Source: Erysipelotrichaceae bacterium
GTDB lineage: Bacteria > Bacillota_I > Bacilli_A > Erysipelotrichales > Coprobacillaceae
Assembly (NCBI GenBank): GCA_021201315.1
Contig: JAJQFG010000104.1
Location: 1 to 60,592, forward strand
Reading direction: 5' to 3'
DNA: 60,592 nucleotides
A program made the translations under genes and the position numbers. Positions 1 through 8,630 of this stretch are shown here, in pieces (position 1 is the first letter of the stretch; each line of letters begins with the position of its first letter). The notes beneath the pieces were generated by a model that saw nothing but the letters and a program-made list of their open reading frames with translations, did no database searches and was not told the DNA's origin.

Positions 1-51
1 AAATATAAATATGATCATTATGCGTCAAGTGAATCAGATGGTCTAGCATAA
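1..51 (+). CDS. Possible C-terminal end of an upstream gene (partial)
   Basis: Frame 1 is open from the window edge to a TAA at 49-51 and would encode a 16-residue tail ending in SDGLA. No family can be named. Frame 2 is also open to a TAG at 41-45, so the reading frame is uncertain. No convincing terminator separates it from comGA; there is only a weak ACGC/GCGT hairpin near 60-76. Confidence 0.25.
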   Translation, partial: KYKYDHYASSESDGLA

Positions 52-100
52 AAAAGAAAAACGCAAAAAAATGCGTATATAAATATTAGGAGGGTTTATT

Positions 101-1087
101 ATGGATGAAATTTTTGACAAAATGATTTATCGTGCATTACAAAGAAAAGCAACTGATATTCATTTGACTTTAAAAAAGAATTTAAGCATTCGTTTTCGTG
201 TTTTTGGTGATTTAGAGGATTATGATATGATGGATTTAGAAATTGGTGGTAAGTTAATGAATTACATTAAGTATCGAGCATTAATTAATACAAATTATCG
301 TTTGTTACCACAAACTGGTGATTTCAATATTGTGATGGACAATAAAACATACTTTTTAAGAATATCTTATTTGCCTTCACCGCAATTTGAAAGTATTGTT
401 ATAAGAATTTTGAATAATCATGAAATACATAGTATTGATGATTTAACCTATCAAGATGATATAAAAAAATATTTATATTGGCTTGCTAATCAAAATAATG
501 GATTGTTTTTGATTAGTGGAGCAACAGGTTCAGGAAAGTCTACAACATTATATACAATTCTTAGCGAAATCATTAATCATAATAATAAGAATATTGTAAC
601 TATTGAAGATCCTATTGAGGTTCATCTTGATCAATGTCTACAAATCGAATTAAATGAAAAACTTGGTATTACCTATCAAGACACTTTAAAACAAATTTTA
701 AGACATGATCCTGACATTATTATGATTGGTGAGATTAGAGATAGCCAGACAGCTAAAATTGCGATTACATGCGCCTTAACAGGCCATTTGGTGCTTACTA
801 CAATTCATGCAAGCAATTCTTTATTATCTCTTAAGAGATTAATCAACTTAGGTGTTAATGAAATAGATATTCAAGATGTTGTCATTGGTTCCATGTCTCA
901 AAGAATCAAATATGATGCTATTCATAAACGTGTTGTTGTGTTATCCGAATTAATGAATAAACAAGATATTATGAATTATTTTGATTTTGGAGAAATACAA
1001 TATATGAATTTTCATGATCAAGCATTAAAACTTATAGATAAGGGTTTTGATTCAAGTTTGTTTAAAGGAGAAATTGACTATGAATAA
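101..1087 (+). CDS. comGA: ComGA: competence pseudopilus assembly ATPase
   Basis: Secretion-superfamily (GspE/PilB) ATPase that powers assembly of the competence pseudopilus for DNA uptake, acting at the inner face of the membrane. Walker A GATGSGKST lies at residues 140-148. The Walker B/Asp-box region DPDIIMIGEIRD starts at residue 203, and a TGHLVLTTIHA segment follows. At 328 aa it has the usual ComGA size, lacking the long N-terminal domain of PilB. AGGAGG sits just upstream of ATG 101. It is the first gene of the comG operon and overlaps comGB by 8 nt. The family call is very secure. Confidence 0.93.
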   Translation: MDEIFDKMIYRALQRKATDIHLTLKKNLSIRFRVFGDLEDYDMMDLEIGGKLMNYIKYRALINTNYRLLPQTGDFNIVMDNKTYFLRISYLPSPQFESIVIRILNNHEIHSIDDLTYQDDIKKYLYWLANQNNGLFLISGATGSGKSTTLYTILSEIINHNNKNIVTIEDPIEVHLDQCLQIELNEKLGITYQDTLKQILRHDPDIIMIGEIRDSQTAKIAITCALTGHLVLTTIHASNSLLSLKRLINLGVNEIDIQDVVIGSMSQRIKYDAIHKRVVVLSELMNKQDIMNYFDFGEIQYMNFHDQALKLIDKGFDSSLFKGEIDYE

Positions 1088-2078
1088 AGATTATATGTTT
1101 TTAAAAAATTTGTATACATTGCTTGAATCTGGTTATAACATGGAAGAAGCTTTAACTATATGTGATCATATTATGCATCATGATTTTATCAGTAACATGC
1201 TTCAACAAATGCAAATGGGTGAAGATATACAAACGATTATTCTACAAAGTAATTTACCAAAACTCTTTTTAGAATATTTTCGTTTTTTCAAAAACAAAAA
1301 CACTTTATCTGAAGCCATTTCTAAAAGTTTAGATATTTGTATCATGAACGAAGAATATCGCCAAAAACTCAAATCAAAACTTACATATCCACTTATATTA
1401 TTAACCTTCCTATTTCTATTTTCCATTTTTGTTGTCTTCTTTTTACTTCCTCAAGTTAATCAATTATTTACTTCTTTTGGTATAAAGAAGAGTCTAATGA
1501 TTACTATTATGTTCACATTTTTTAATCTCTTGCCCATTATTATTATTTTAATTAGTGGTTCACTTATCTTTTTAGTTATTCGTATATTAATTGCATTAAA
1601 GAAAAAGTCATATCGAATTATTGAATGGTATTTAAAACTACCAATATTTGGTATATGTTTACAAAAATATTTTTCTTTAAAATTTGCTTTATACTATCAA
1701 GAATTATTAAATGAAGAAATTGACAGTGCTACAATCATCACAATGTTAAATGAACAAATGACCGAAACTGATTTAAAAATCGTATTATATGAAATATTTA
1801 ATCGATTATCAGAAGGTGAAGCATTAGAAGATATACTAGAAGATTTCGAATATTTTGATTCTTTATTCATCAGCTTCTTTCAAATGTATATTAGTAATCC
1901 AACTCAAAAAGATTCTTTATCACATTATATTAATCTTACTTATGAACAAATCGATTTTTGGATAGCACAATTACTCAAATATCTTATTCCTGCAATTTAT
2001 GCTTTTGTTGCGATTTTTGTTATTACAATTTATATTTCTATTATTATTCCAATGATGAATGTTATTTCAGATATTTAA
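1080..2078 (+). CDS. comGB: ComGB: pseudopilus inner-membrane platform protein
   Basis: GspF/PilC-type integral membrane platform of the competence pseudopilus. About 332 aa. Strongly hydrophobic segments lie near residues 100-125 and 140-175 and at the C-terminus, separated by the two cytoplasmic helical repeats typical of the family. I place the start at ATG 1080, where AAAGGAG precedes it at good spacing, rather than at 1047. The gene starts inside the last codons of comGA, so the two are probably translationally coupled. Confidence 0.88.
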   Translation: MNKDYMFLKNLYTLLESGYNMEEALTICDHIMHHDFISNMLQQMQMGEDIQTIILQSNLPKLFLEYFRFFKNKNTLSEAISKSLDICIMNEEYRQKLKSKLTYPLILLTFLFLFSIFVVFFLLPQVNQLFTSFGIKKSLMITIMFTFFNLLPIIIILISGSLIFLVIRILIALKKKSYRIIEWYLKLPIFGICLQKYFSLKFALYYQELLNEEIDSATIITMLNEQMTETDLKIVLYEIFNRLSEGEALEDILEDFEYFDSLFISFFQMYISNPTQKDSLSHYINLTYEQIDFWIAQLLKYLIPAIYAFVAIFVITIYISIIIPMMNVISDI

Positions 2079-2091
2079 TGAAGGAGAGATT

Positions 2092-2400
2092 ATGATGAAA
2101 AATGAAAATGGTTTTACCCTTATTGAAATGATATTTTGTATTTCAGTTATATTAGTTATACTGCTGCTAGTTATACCTAATGTTACCAGCAAAAATACTG
2201 TTGTTAAGAATAAAGGATGCGATGCCCAAATAGAAGTTGTTAATTCGCAAATACTTCTTTATGAAATAGAAAATGGTGAATTACCTACAAGTATTTCAGA
2301 TTTAACAAGTGGTAGTCATCCATATTTAACAGAAAGTCAAGGTACATGTCCTAATGGTAAAAGTATTTATATAAGCGATGGCCAAGCTTATGTTAATTAA
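2092..2400 (+). CDS. comGC: ComGC: major competence pseudopilin
   Basis: Major pseudopilin, processed by the ComC prepilin peptidase. The type IV pilin signature GFTLIEM follows a short basic leader (MMKNENG), then a hydrophobic helix. Two Cys residues in the globular part (GCDAQ and GTCPN) could form a disulfide, as in other Gram-positive ComGC proteins. The start is set at ATG 2092, which has AAGGAGAG just upstream; the open frame also extends into comGB. 102 aa, the normal ComGC size. Confidence 0.9.
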   Translation: MMKNENGFTLIEMIFCISVILVILLLVIPNVTSKNTVVKNKGCDAQIEVVNSQILLYEIENGELPTSISDLTSGSHPYLTESQGTCPNGKSIYISDGQAYVN

Positions 2401-2785
2401 TAAAAATGCTTTTACGCTAATCGAAACTTTATTTGTATTATTTATTATGTGTATATTATTTTCATTGTCTTGTAACTTGCACATGCCTACAATTAATGAT
2501 CAACTTATTTTAGATGAAGCAACTCAGTTTTTAAATGAAGCAAAAATAGTTGCCATGACAACAAAAGAAACCGTCACTGTAAAGGTAAGTGGTCACAATC
2601 TAAGTTATACTAGCAATGATCATAATAGTAATTTAACATTGGAAGAAATAACATTTGATACATATCAATTTACATTGAATAATATGGGTAATATTAAAAC
2701 GGCAAAAACAATTAATTGTAAAGTTCATCAAAATAAATATAGTTTTGTTTATCAATTAGGAAGTGGCTATTTTTATGTTAAATAA
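2378..2785 (+). CDS. comGD: ComGD-like minor pseudopilin
   Basis: Minor pseudopilin with a type IV prepilin leader: basic start, then NAFTLIET and a hydrophobic helix (about residues 10-35), followed by a globular domain of about 100 aa. It overlaps the end of comGC by 23 nt, or 11 nt if translation starts at ATG 2390. Assignment as ComGD rests on position (fourth gene) and length; sequence alone supports only a minor pseudopilin. Confidence 0.78.
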   Translation: MAKLMLINKNAFTLIETLFVLFIMCILFSLSCNLHMPTINDQLILDEATQFLNEAKIVAMTTKETVTVKVSGHNLSYTSNDHNSNLTLEEITFDTYQFTLNNMGNIKTAKTINCKVHQNKYSFVYQLGSGYFYVK

Positions 2786-2984
2786 TAAAGGTACAACACT
2801 TATTGAAGGTTTATTGGCGTTTGAGATATTTATCACTGTATTAGTCATATACACATCATTATTAACGACGCTTTATCAGCGAGAATCACTTATATATCAT
2901 AATTATGAAACACTCTTAGAACAGGAAAGTGATGTCACATATATAAACGATTTTACCGAAATCATCAAGCAGGTTTTACCTTAG
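2763..2984 (+). CDS. comGE: ComGE-like minor pseudopilin, short
   Basis: Short prepilin-like protein: basic leader (MLNNKG), TTLIEGLLAFEIF motif and one membrane helix, then only about 40 further residues. 73 aa from ATG 2763, or 69 aa from ATG 2775; B. subtilis ComGE is about 115 aa. It overlaps comGD by 23 nt. Its 3' end overlaps the open frame that encodes the prepilin motif of the next gene, so the comGE/comGF junction is unusual (see comGF). Confidence 0.68.
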   Translation: MAIFMLNNKGTTLIEGLLAFEIFITVLVIYTSLLTTLYQRESLIYHNYETLLEQESDVTYINDFTEIIKQVLP

Positions 2985-3409
2985 TTGAAGTTTTACTTAC
3001 GTTAAGCATTACATTGATAATTGTAAGTGGTGTTGTTGGCATGTATCGTCTCATAGTACATGCTTATGATGTACAAGACTATAATGAAGATCTCTATATA
3101 GCAGCCAAACAAGTTAGCCAATATACAATGGGAACTTATTGTATTAGTATTGATGATAGTTATACGTATCTAGATTATGATGAACAAGAAAACATATTTA
3201 TTTTAGATGATAATCGTTTAGTTAAAAAACCAGGTTTTGAAATATTAGTGAGTAATATTGATGATGTGTCTTTTAGTATTAATGATAATATGATTTATAT
3301 GACATTAGAAAGAGATGAGAAGGATTATACATTTATGATTGGTTATTATAGAGAGAAGAATGAAGAGGAAGAAATAGATGAAGAAATTACTGAAGAATCG
3401 AGTGAATGA
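2939..3409 (+). CDS. comGF: ComGF-like minor pseudopilin; start codon unresolved
   Basis: ComGF-type minor pseudopilin by position between comGE and comGG. The open frame after the TGA at 2930-2932 contains a perfect prepilin motif (HQAGFTLVEVLLTLS, codons 2963-3007), but no ATG, GTG or TTG occurs before TTG 3014, which lies after the motif and has no Shine-Dalgarno. I therefore begin the feature at the AUA at 2939, preceded by AGGA at 2923-2926. The alternative is ATG 2932 with the same AGGA followed by a +1 shift near 2944. The C-terminus is very acidic (EEEEIDEEITEE). Confidence 0.62.
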   Translation: MYKRFYRNHQAGFTLVEVLLTLSITLIIVSGVVGMYRLIVHAYDVQDYNEDLYIAAKQVSQYTMGTYCISIDDSYTYLDYDEQENIFILDDNRLVKKPGFEILVSNIDDVSFSINDNMIYMTLERDEKDYTFMIGYYREKNEEEEIDEEITEESSE

Positions 3410-3773
3410 AAAAGGATCAGTTTTGCAAATAACACTTATTGCATTTTTAGTATTTACTTTTTCTTTAACTGTTGCTTTAACATCCATTAAGCAAAATGTT
3501 ACTTTATATCATTATACTCATATAATGATGACACAAAAGAATTTAGAAATTATGTTAGTACGTTATTATTTAGATGAAATGGAAAATAGTATTTTATTAA
3601 GTGATTCTTACGATAATGATCAATATTCAATATCAAGTTTAGTAGACAATATGGGTGATTATTATGAAATTACTACACATATTGAATCTACTGATTTTGA
3701 TTATAGCTTTAAAATTAATATTACATTGGATTCACTTAATGTAACAGAATTTGAATATATGGAGGAAAATTAA
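3378..3773 (+). CDS. comGG: ComGG-like minor pseudopilin
   Basis: 131-aa protein with a basic N-terminus (MKKLLKNRVNEKGS), one hydrophobic helix at about residues 15-37 (VLQITLIAFLVFTFSLTVAL) and a mixed alpha/beta soluble part. The KGS-hydrophobic junction resembles the degenerate prepilin site of ComGG proteins. It overlaps comGF by 32 nt in another frame. The name rests on order in the operon (seventh gene) and topology. Confidence 0.65.
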   Translation: MKKLLKNRVNEKGSVLQITLIAFLVFTFSLTVALTSIKQNVTLYHYTHIMMTQKNLEIMLVRYYLDEMENSILLSDSYDNDQYSISSLVDNMGDYYEITTHIESTDFDYSFKINITLDSLNVTEFEYMEEN

Positions 3774-3923
3774 ATGATATTTTTATGCTTTGCTATATTA
3801 CTTGTAAGCTTAATATTAGTATTATACGCCAATAGCTTAGATGAAAAGAATCAGCAAAAAAAATTAAAATATTTCGCATATGGAATCGCTATTTTTGATA
3901 TCTTAATAGCATTCTTTATCTAG
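3774..3923 (+). CDS. Small two-helix membrane protein at the end of the comG operon
   Basis: 49-aa ORF beginning directly after the comGG stop codon, with GGAGG at 3761-3765 at ideal spacing before ATG 3774. Two hydrophobic helices (residues 2-19 and about 33-49) flank a short charged loop (DEKNQQKKLK). It is followed after 4 nt by the operon terminator, so it is the last gene of the comG transcript. No family recognised. Confidence 0.6.
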   Translation: MIFLCFAILLVSLILVLYANSLDEKNQQKKLKYFAYGIAIFDILIAFFI

Positions 3924-3927
3924 TGAT

Positions 3928-3963
3928 AAAGCACAAGATAAGCTTTATCTTGTGCTTTTTTTT
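3928..3963 (+). terminator. Rho-independent terminator of the comG operon
   Basis: About 14-bp near-perfect stem (AAGCACAAGATAA pairing with TTATCTTGTGCTT), 3-nt loop and an eight-T run ending at 3963. It closes the comG operon before nusB. Confidence 0.85.
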
Positions 3964-3972
3964 ATCATCTGT

Positions 3973-4000
3973 TTCATTTTAAGTTTAATTATGCTAAAAT
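3973..4000 (+). promoter_or_regulatory. Probable sigma-A promoter of the nusB operon
   Basis: Extended -10 TGCTAAAAT with its hexamer at 3995-4000 and a weak -35 (TTCATT) 16-17 nt upstream. It lies between the comG terminator and the nusB ribosome binding site (GGGGAGG at 4020-4026). Confidence 0.45.
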
Positions 4001-4033
4001 AGGGTTAATTTAAGATATTGGGGAGGTTATAAA

Positions 4034-4438
4034 ATGGGAAAAACTTATCGCAGACTTGCACGAGAAAAAGCAACAATCGCTATATATCAAAATTTATTAG
4101 TAGATGCCTCTATAGATGATTTAGTATTATTTATAAAAGAAGATCAAAAAATTGTTGATAGTGAAAAAACTTTAGAATTTTGTCAAACGCTAATTGAAAC
4201 AACATTGAATAATAAAGAATCATATATCAGTTTAATAAATAAGCATTTAAAAAAAGGATGGACTTTTGAACGTTTAGGAATGATGGAAAAAGCAATTTTA
4301 CTGATAGCAACGTGTGAGATGCTTGAATTTGAAACTCCTAAACAAATTGCTATTAATGAAGCTGTTATTAATGCCAAAAAGTTTTGTGAAGATGATGCTT
4401 ATAAATTAATTAATGGTGTTTTAAGTAAGGTTATCTAA
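4034..4438 (+). CDS. nusB: NusB transcription antitermination factor
   Basis: NusB binds boxA RNA with NusE/S10 in antitermination complexes on rRNA operons. All-helical protein of 134 aa, the standard length. The C-terminal signature IAINEAVINAKKFCEDDAYKLINGVL is typical of the family. A strong GGGGAGG precedes ATG 4034. It heads a cluster in the B. subtilis order nusB-(folD)-xseA-xseB-ispA-dxs, with folD missing; xseA begins at the base after its stop codon. Confidence 0.93.
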   Translation: MGKTYRRLAREKATIAIYQNLLVDASIDDLVLFIKEDQKIVDSEKTLEFCQTLIETTLNNKESYISLINKHLKKGWTFERLGMMEKAILLIATCEMLEFETPKQIAINEAVINAKKFCEDDAYKLINGVLSKVI

Positions 4439-5683
4439 ATGAAATATTTAAGTGTTTTAGCATTAAATCGTTATATAAAAGCACAAATGGATCAGGATAT
4501 CTATTTGCAAAATATTTATATAAAAGGTGAGGTTTCTAACTATAGAGCACATCCAAGTGGACATCTATATTTTACATTAAAAGATGAGCATGCAAAAATC
4601 AGTGCAATTATGTTTGCTTCTGCTGCTAGACGATTAAACTTTAAACTTGAAAATGGTATGCAGGTTCTTATTCAAGGATACGTATCAGTATATGAAACAT
4701 CAGGACAATATCAATTATATGTCCAATCTATGCAACAAGATGGTATAGGCTTACTACATGAAAAATATGAAATCCTAAAAAAGCAATTGGAAAAAGAAGG
4801 TTTATTTGATAGCCTGCATAAAAAGAAAATACCACCATATCCACATACAATTGCTGTATTATCGGCAAAGCAAGGTGCAGCAGTTCAAGATGTTGTTCAA
4901 ACAATCCAATTACGTTTTCCTATAGCTAAAGTTATTATTTTTCCTATTCCTGTACAAGGTAAAAATGCATATATGAAAATTATGGAAATATTAAAATCTG
5001 TTGATAAAATTGGCTTTGACACAATTATTATTGCCCGTGGTGGTGGCTCAATAGAAGATTTATGGAATTTTAATGAAGAATCTTTAGCACGCTGTATTTA
5101 TAATTGTCAGACACCGATTATTACTGGAATAGGTCATGAAACAGATTTTACAATATGTGATTTTGTAAGTGATTACAGAGCTGCTACGCCAACAGCTGCT
5201 GCTATTAAAGCTACACCAGATCAAGTTGAAATGAAAATATATATTAATCAACTCAATGAACAACTAGTATATAGAATGAAACAATATTTAAGGTTCAAGC
5301 AAAAAGAACTTGAAAGATTACAAAAATCGTATTATTTAACGAATCCTGAAACATTATATTCTCAAAAAATATTAGAATTAATAAATTTACAAGATCGATT
5401 ATTACATTATTCTAAAGTTTTCGAAATCAATAATCGTCAAAGATTAGATAATAATACGTATTTATTACAAGAAAATTTCAAAAAATTAATTTTAAATAAA
5501 GAGAATCAATTAAAACAATACATTATTTCTTTAGATGCTTTAAGTCCTTTGAAAGTTATGCAAAGAGGTTATGTATTGGTACATCATCAAGATAAAATGA
5601 TTAAATCAGTAAAGGAATTAAAAGAAAATGATGAAATAAATATACAATTCTATGATGGTAATATCAAAGCACAAGTAAAGTAG
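4439..5683 (+). CDS. xseA: Exodeoxyribonuclease VII large subunit
   Basis: Catalytic subunit of exonuclease VII, which degrades single-stranded DNA to oligonucleotides. N-terminal OB-fold at about residues 1-100 (IYIKGEVSNYRAHPSGHLYFTLKD), then the catalytic core with the conserved motifs ARGGGSIEDLWNFNEE, GIGHETDFTICDFVSD and RAATPTAAA, and a coiled-coil C-terminus (about 270-370) that binds XseB. 414 aa is normal for Firmicutes. It abuts nusB with no gap and is followed by xseB after 8 nt. Confidence 0.94.
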   Translation: MKYLSVLALNRYIKAQMDQDIYLQNIYIKGEVSNYRAHPSGHLYFTLKDEHAKISAIMFASAARRLNFKLENGMQVLIQGYVSVYETSGQYQLYVQSMQQDGIGLLHEKYEILKKQLEKEGLFDSLHKKKIPPYPHTIAVLSAKQGAAVQDVVQTIQLRFPIAKVIIFPIPVQGKNAYMKIMEILKSVDKIGFDTIIIARGGGSIEDLWNFNEESLARCIYNCQTPIITGIGHETDFTICDFVSDYRAATPTAAAIKATPDQVEMKIYINQLNEQLVYRMKQYLRFKQKELERLQKSYYLTNPETLYSQKILELINLQDRLLHYSKVFEINNRQRLDNNTYLLQENFKKLILNKENQLKQYIISLDALSPLKVMQRGYVLVHHQDKMIKSVKELKENDEINIQFYDGNIKAQVK

Positions 5684-5691
5684 GTGATTTT

Positions 5692-5907
5692 ATGAATAAC
5701 ATGACATATGAAAAAGCTATTAATCGTTTAGAAAAAATTGTTGAACAATTAGAAAATAATGAGATTCCTTTAGAAGATAGTATTGCCTTATTTCAGGAAG
5801 GTGTACAATTATCACAATATTGTGATAAAAAATTAAAAAATATACAAACTCAAGTAGCTAAAATTTATGAAAATGGCCAATTAAAAGAATTTCAAAGTGA
5901 GGAATAA
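5692..5907 (+). CDS. xseB: Exodeoxyribonuclease VII small subunit
   Basis: 71-aa helical partner of XseA. Family signature MTYEKAINRLEKIVEQLENNEIPLEDSIALFQEG covers most of the chain. The start could be ATG 5692 or ATG 5701 (MTYEKA); GTGATTTT upstream gives little discrimination. Packed between xseA and ispA. Confidence 0.92.
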   Translation: MNNMTYEKAINRLEKIVEQLENNEIPLEDSIALFQEGVQLSQYCDKKLKNIQTQVAKIYENGQLKEFQSEE

Positions 5908-5909
5908 TT

Positions 5910-6758
5910 ATGGATATATTAAAAGATGAAGTTAATCAAAGACTAATTGAACTATTAAACCCAATTAAAGAAGGTAAAGTTAAAGAAGCTATGAATTATT
6001 CTTTAATGGCACCTGGAAAAAGATTAAGGCCACTATTATTTCTAACAACATTAAAAGCTTATGGTATGGATTATCATCCTTATTTAGATATTGCTTGCGC
6101 TATTGAAATGATTCATACTTATTCATTAATTCATGATGATTTACCTGGTATGGATAATGATGATTTAAGAAGAGGTAGACCAACATGTCATAAGCAATTT
6201 GATGAAGCAACTGCCATATTAGCTGGAGATGCCTTGTTGAATTATGCTATGAGTACTGTTTTAAATGTAAAAATGGATAATGAATTAAAAATTGACATTT
6301 TAACAAGATTATTTGATGCTAGTGGCGTTAATGGTATGATTTACGGTCAACAACAAGATTTATATTTCGAAAACAAGCAAGCAAACGTTATTGAATTACA
6401 AGATATTCATAAACATAAAACTGGTGAACTGATAGCTGTTGGCATGCAATTAGCTGCGCTAATTGCTAAAAAAAGTGATTATGAAATATGGAGTAAGGTA
6501 GGTTTTGATTTAGGTTTAGCATTTCAAATCCAGGATGATATATTAGATGTTACTAGTGATAGTAAAACATTAGGGAAAAATATTGGTAGTGATATAGAAA
6601 ATAATAAATCTACTTATGTAAGTTTATTAGGTATTGAAGAATCACAAAAAAGAGTGGATGAATTATTTAAAAAATGTTATGAAAATATATATGCTATGCA
6701 AATCAATCATGGGGTAATCCTAGAATTAATAACAATTATTTTGAAAAGGGTGAATTAA
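5910..6758 (+). CDS. ispA: Polyprenyl (farnesyl/geranylgeranyl) diphosphate synthase
   Basis: Trans-prenyltransferase condensing IPP with allylic diphosphates to make C15/C20 precursors of quinones and undecaprenyl phosphate. The first Asp-rich motif is DDLPGMDND and the second is QIQDDILD; PGKRLRPLL lies in the N-terminal part. 282 aa is slightly below the usual 290-297. The gene lies directly before dxs, so precursor supply and chain elongation are co-transcribed. Chain length of the product cannot be read with certainty. Confidence 0.9.
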   Translation: MDILKDEVNQRLIELLNPIKEGKVKEAMNYSLMAPGKRLRPLLFLTTLKAYGMDYHPYLDIACAIEMIHTYSLIHDDLPGMDNDDLRRGRPTCHKQFDEATAILAGDALLNYAMSTVLNVKMDNELKIDILTRLFDASGVNGMIYGQQQDLYFENKQANVIELQDIHKHKTGELIAVGMQLAALIAKKSDYEIWSKVGFDLGLAFQIQDDILDVTSDSKTLGKNIGSDIENNKSTYVSLLGIEESQKRVDELFKKCYENIYAMQINHGVILELITIILKRVN

Positions 6759-8630
6759 ATGAATTTAGATAAGATTGAAAATCCAAATTTTATCAAAGAA
6801 TTAAATCAAGATGAATTAAAAGATTTAGCTAATGATATCAGGCAATTCATCATTAAAAATGTATCAAAAACAGGTGGACATTTTTCTAGTAATCTAGGCA
6901 TTGTAGAATTAACTATAGCTTTACATTATGTTTTTGATTCTCCTAAAGATAAAATGATTTTTGATGTCGGACATCAATCTTATGTACATAAAATTCTGAC
7001 AGGTCGTGCAAAAGATTTTAATACATTACGTCAATTTAATGGCTTAAGTGGTTTTCAAAAACGTTATGAAAGTGAACATGATTGTTGGGAAGCAGGACAT
7101 TCATCAACTGCTATATCTGCAGGTACTGGAATGGCTATTGCACGTGATCTAAATCATCAAAATGGTGAGATTATTTGTATTGTTGGTGATGCGGCTATTA
7201 TGAGTGGTGAATCATTTGAAGCTTTAAATTATTTAGGTTCTATTAACTCTAAAGTTATTGTTATATTAAATGATAATGAAATGTCTATTTCTAAAAACGT
7301 TGGTGGATTAAGCAATTTCTTTTCTAAAATTCGTATGTCTACAAGATATCGAAAAGCACGCGATAATTACGCAAAAATTTTAGGTCGTAATAAATTTGGA
7401 AATATTATATATCAAAAAACTAAAAAAATTAAAGATTATGTTAAAGAAGATGTTATTGAAGATAATATTTTTGGTGAATTTGGTTTAGACTATATTGGAC
7501 CTGTGGATGGTCATGATTTTAATGATTTAATTGAAGCATTAAATATGGCAAAACAAATGACTCATAGTGTTGTTGTTCATGTGCACACCATTAAAGGAAA
7601 AGGTTATTCATTAGCTGAAAAAGATCATGAAGGACGTTACCATGGTGTTTCACCATTTGATTATCATGTTGGTATCATCAAAAATAACACTGAAATCCAA
7701 TCATGGAGTGCAATTGTCACTTCTCACATTCAAAATTTTATGCGTCAAGATGAAGACATAGTAGTAATTACTCCAGCAATGACATATGGTAGTTGCTTAA
7801 ATGAAGTCTTTAAAGAGTTTCCTCAAAGATGCTTTGATGTTGGTATAGCCGAAGAACATGCTATGACCTTTGCTGCGGGACTTTCCAATGCTGGCAAAAA
7901 ACCTTATATTACTATTTATTCATCATTTTTACAAAGGGCTTATGATCAAATAAATCATGATATAGCGCGAATGAATTTACCATGTTTAATCGGTGTAGAT
8001 AGAGCTGGTCTAGTAGGACCTGATGGTGATACACACCATGGTGTTTTTGATATAAGTTTTCTATCATCTATTCCTAATATAGTCATGATGACACCTTGTG
8101 ATGCTTATGAAGCTAAATGTATGATCAATACTGCTTTTAATCATTTTGATAAACCATATATTTTAAGATTTCCTAAAGGTTCAGTACAAAATATAAATGT
8201 TGGTTTTAAACAAGAAATAGAAATCGGAACTTGGGATAAAATTATTTATAGCACTGATAATTTTCTAACTATTATTACATATGATATTAAAGTTCTGGAA
8301 GTCAAAAAAATGATAAAAGATAATAATTTACATGTTAATCTTATTAATGCGAGATTTATCAAACCAATGGATATTACAATGCTTCATCAATTATATAATG
8401 ATAAGCAAAAACTTATCATATATGAAACTGACATCATGATAGGTTCACTTGGAACAATGATTGCTTATTACTATTCCAACAATCATATGTCAATGGACAT
8501 TGATTATTTTGGTATTAACGACCATTATACACCACAGGGGAGTATTGAAACATTATTAGATTACGAACATATCAATATAAATGATTTATATGAATTAATT
8601 AAGGAGAAGTATGAAGAAAGAAAGAGTTGA
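6759..8630 (+). CDS. dxs: 1-deoxy-D-xylulose-5-phosphate synthase
   Basis: Thiamine-diphosphate enzyme joining pyruvate and glyceraldehyde 3-phosphate, the first step of the MEP isoprenoid pathway. N-terminal TPP domain with GHFSSNLGIVEL and FDVGHQSYVHKILTGR; middle domain with the DVGIAEEHAMTFAAGL glutamate; C-terminal transketolase domain. 623 aa is normal. The usual TPP motif GDGxxTGGxxFEALN here reads GDAAIMSGESFEALN, so the second Gly is Ala; the metal-binding Asp and the distal Asn remain. It starts at the base after the ispA stop and overlaps tlyA by 20 nt. Confidence 0.93.
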   Translation: MNLDKIENPNFIKELNQDELKDLANDIRQFIIKNVSKTGGHFSSNLGIVELTIALHYVFDSPKDKMIFDVGHQSYVHKILTGRAKDFNTLRQFNGLSGFQKRYESEHDCWEAGHSSTAISAGTGMAIARDLNHQNGEIICIVGDAAIMSGESFEALNYLGSINSKVIVILNDNEMSISKNVGGLSNFFSKIRMSTRYRKARDNYAKILGRNKFGNIIYQKTKKIKDYVKEDVIEDNIFGEFGLDYIGPVDGHDFNDLIEALNMAKQMTHSVVVHVHTIKGKGYSLAEKDHEGRYHGVSPFDYHVGIIKNNTEIQSWSAIVTSHIQNFMRQDEDIVVITPAMTYGSCLNEVFKEFPQRCFDVGIAEEHAMTFAAGLSNAGKKPYITIYSSFLQRAYDQINHDIARMNLPCLIGVDRAGLVGPDGDTHHGVFDISFLSSIPNIVMMTPCDAYEAKCMINTAFNHFDKPYILRFPKGSVQNINVGFKQEIEIGTWDKIIYSTDNFLTIITYDIKVLEVKKMIKDNNLHVNLINARFIKPMDITMLHQLYNDKQKLIIYETDIMIGSLGTMIAYYYSNNHMSMDIDYFGINDHYTPQGSIETLLDYEHININDLYELIKEKYEERKS

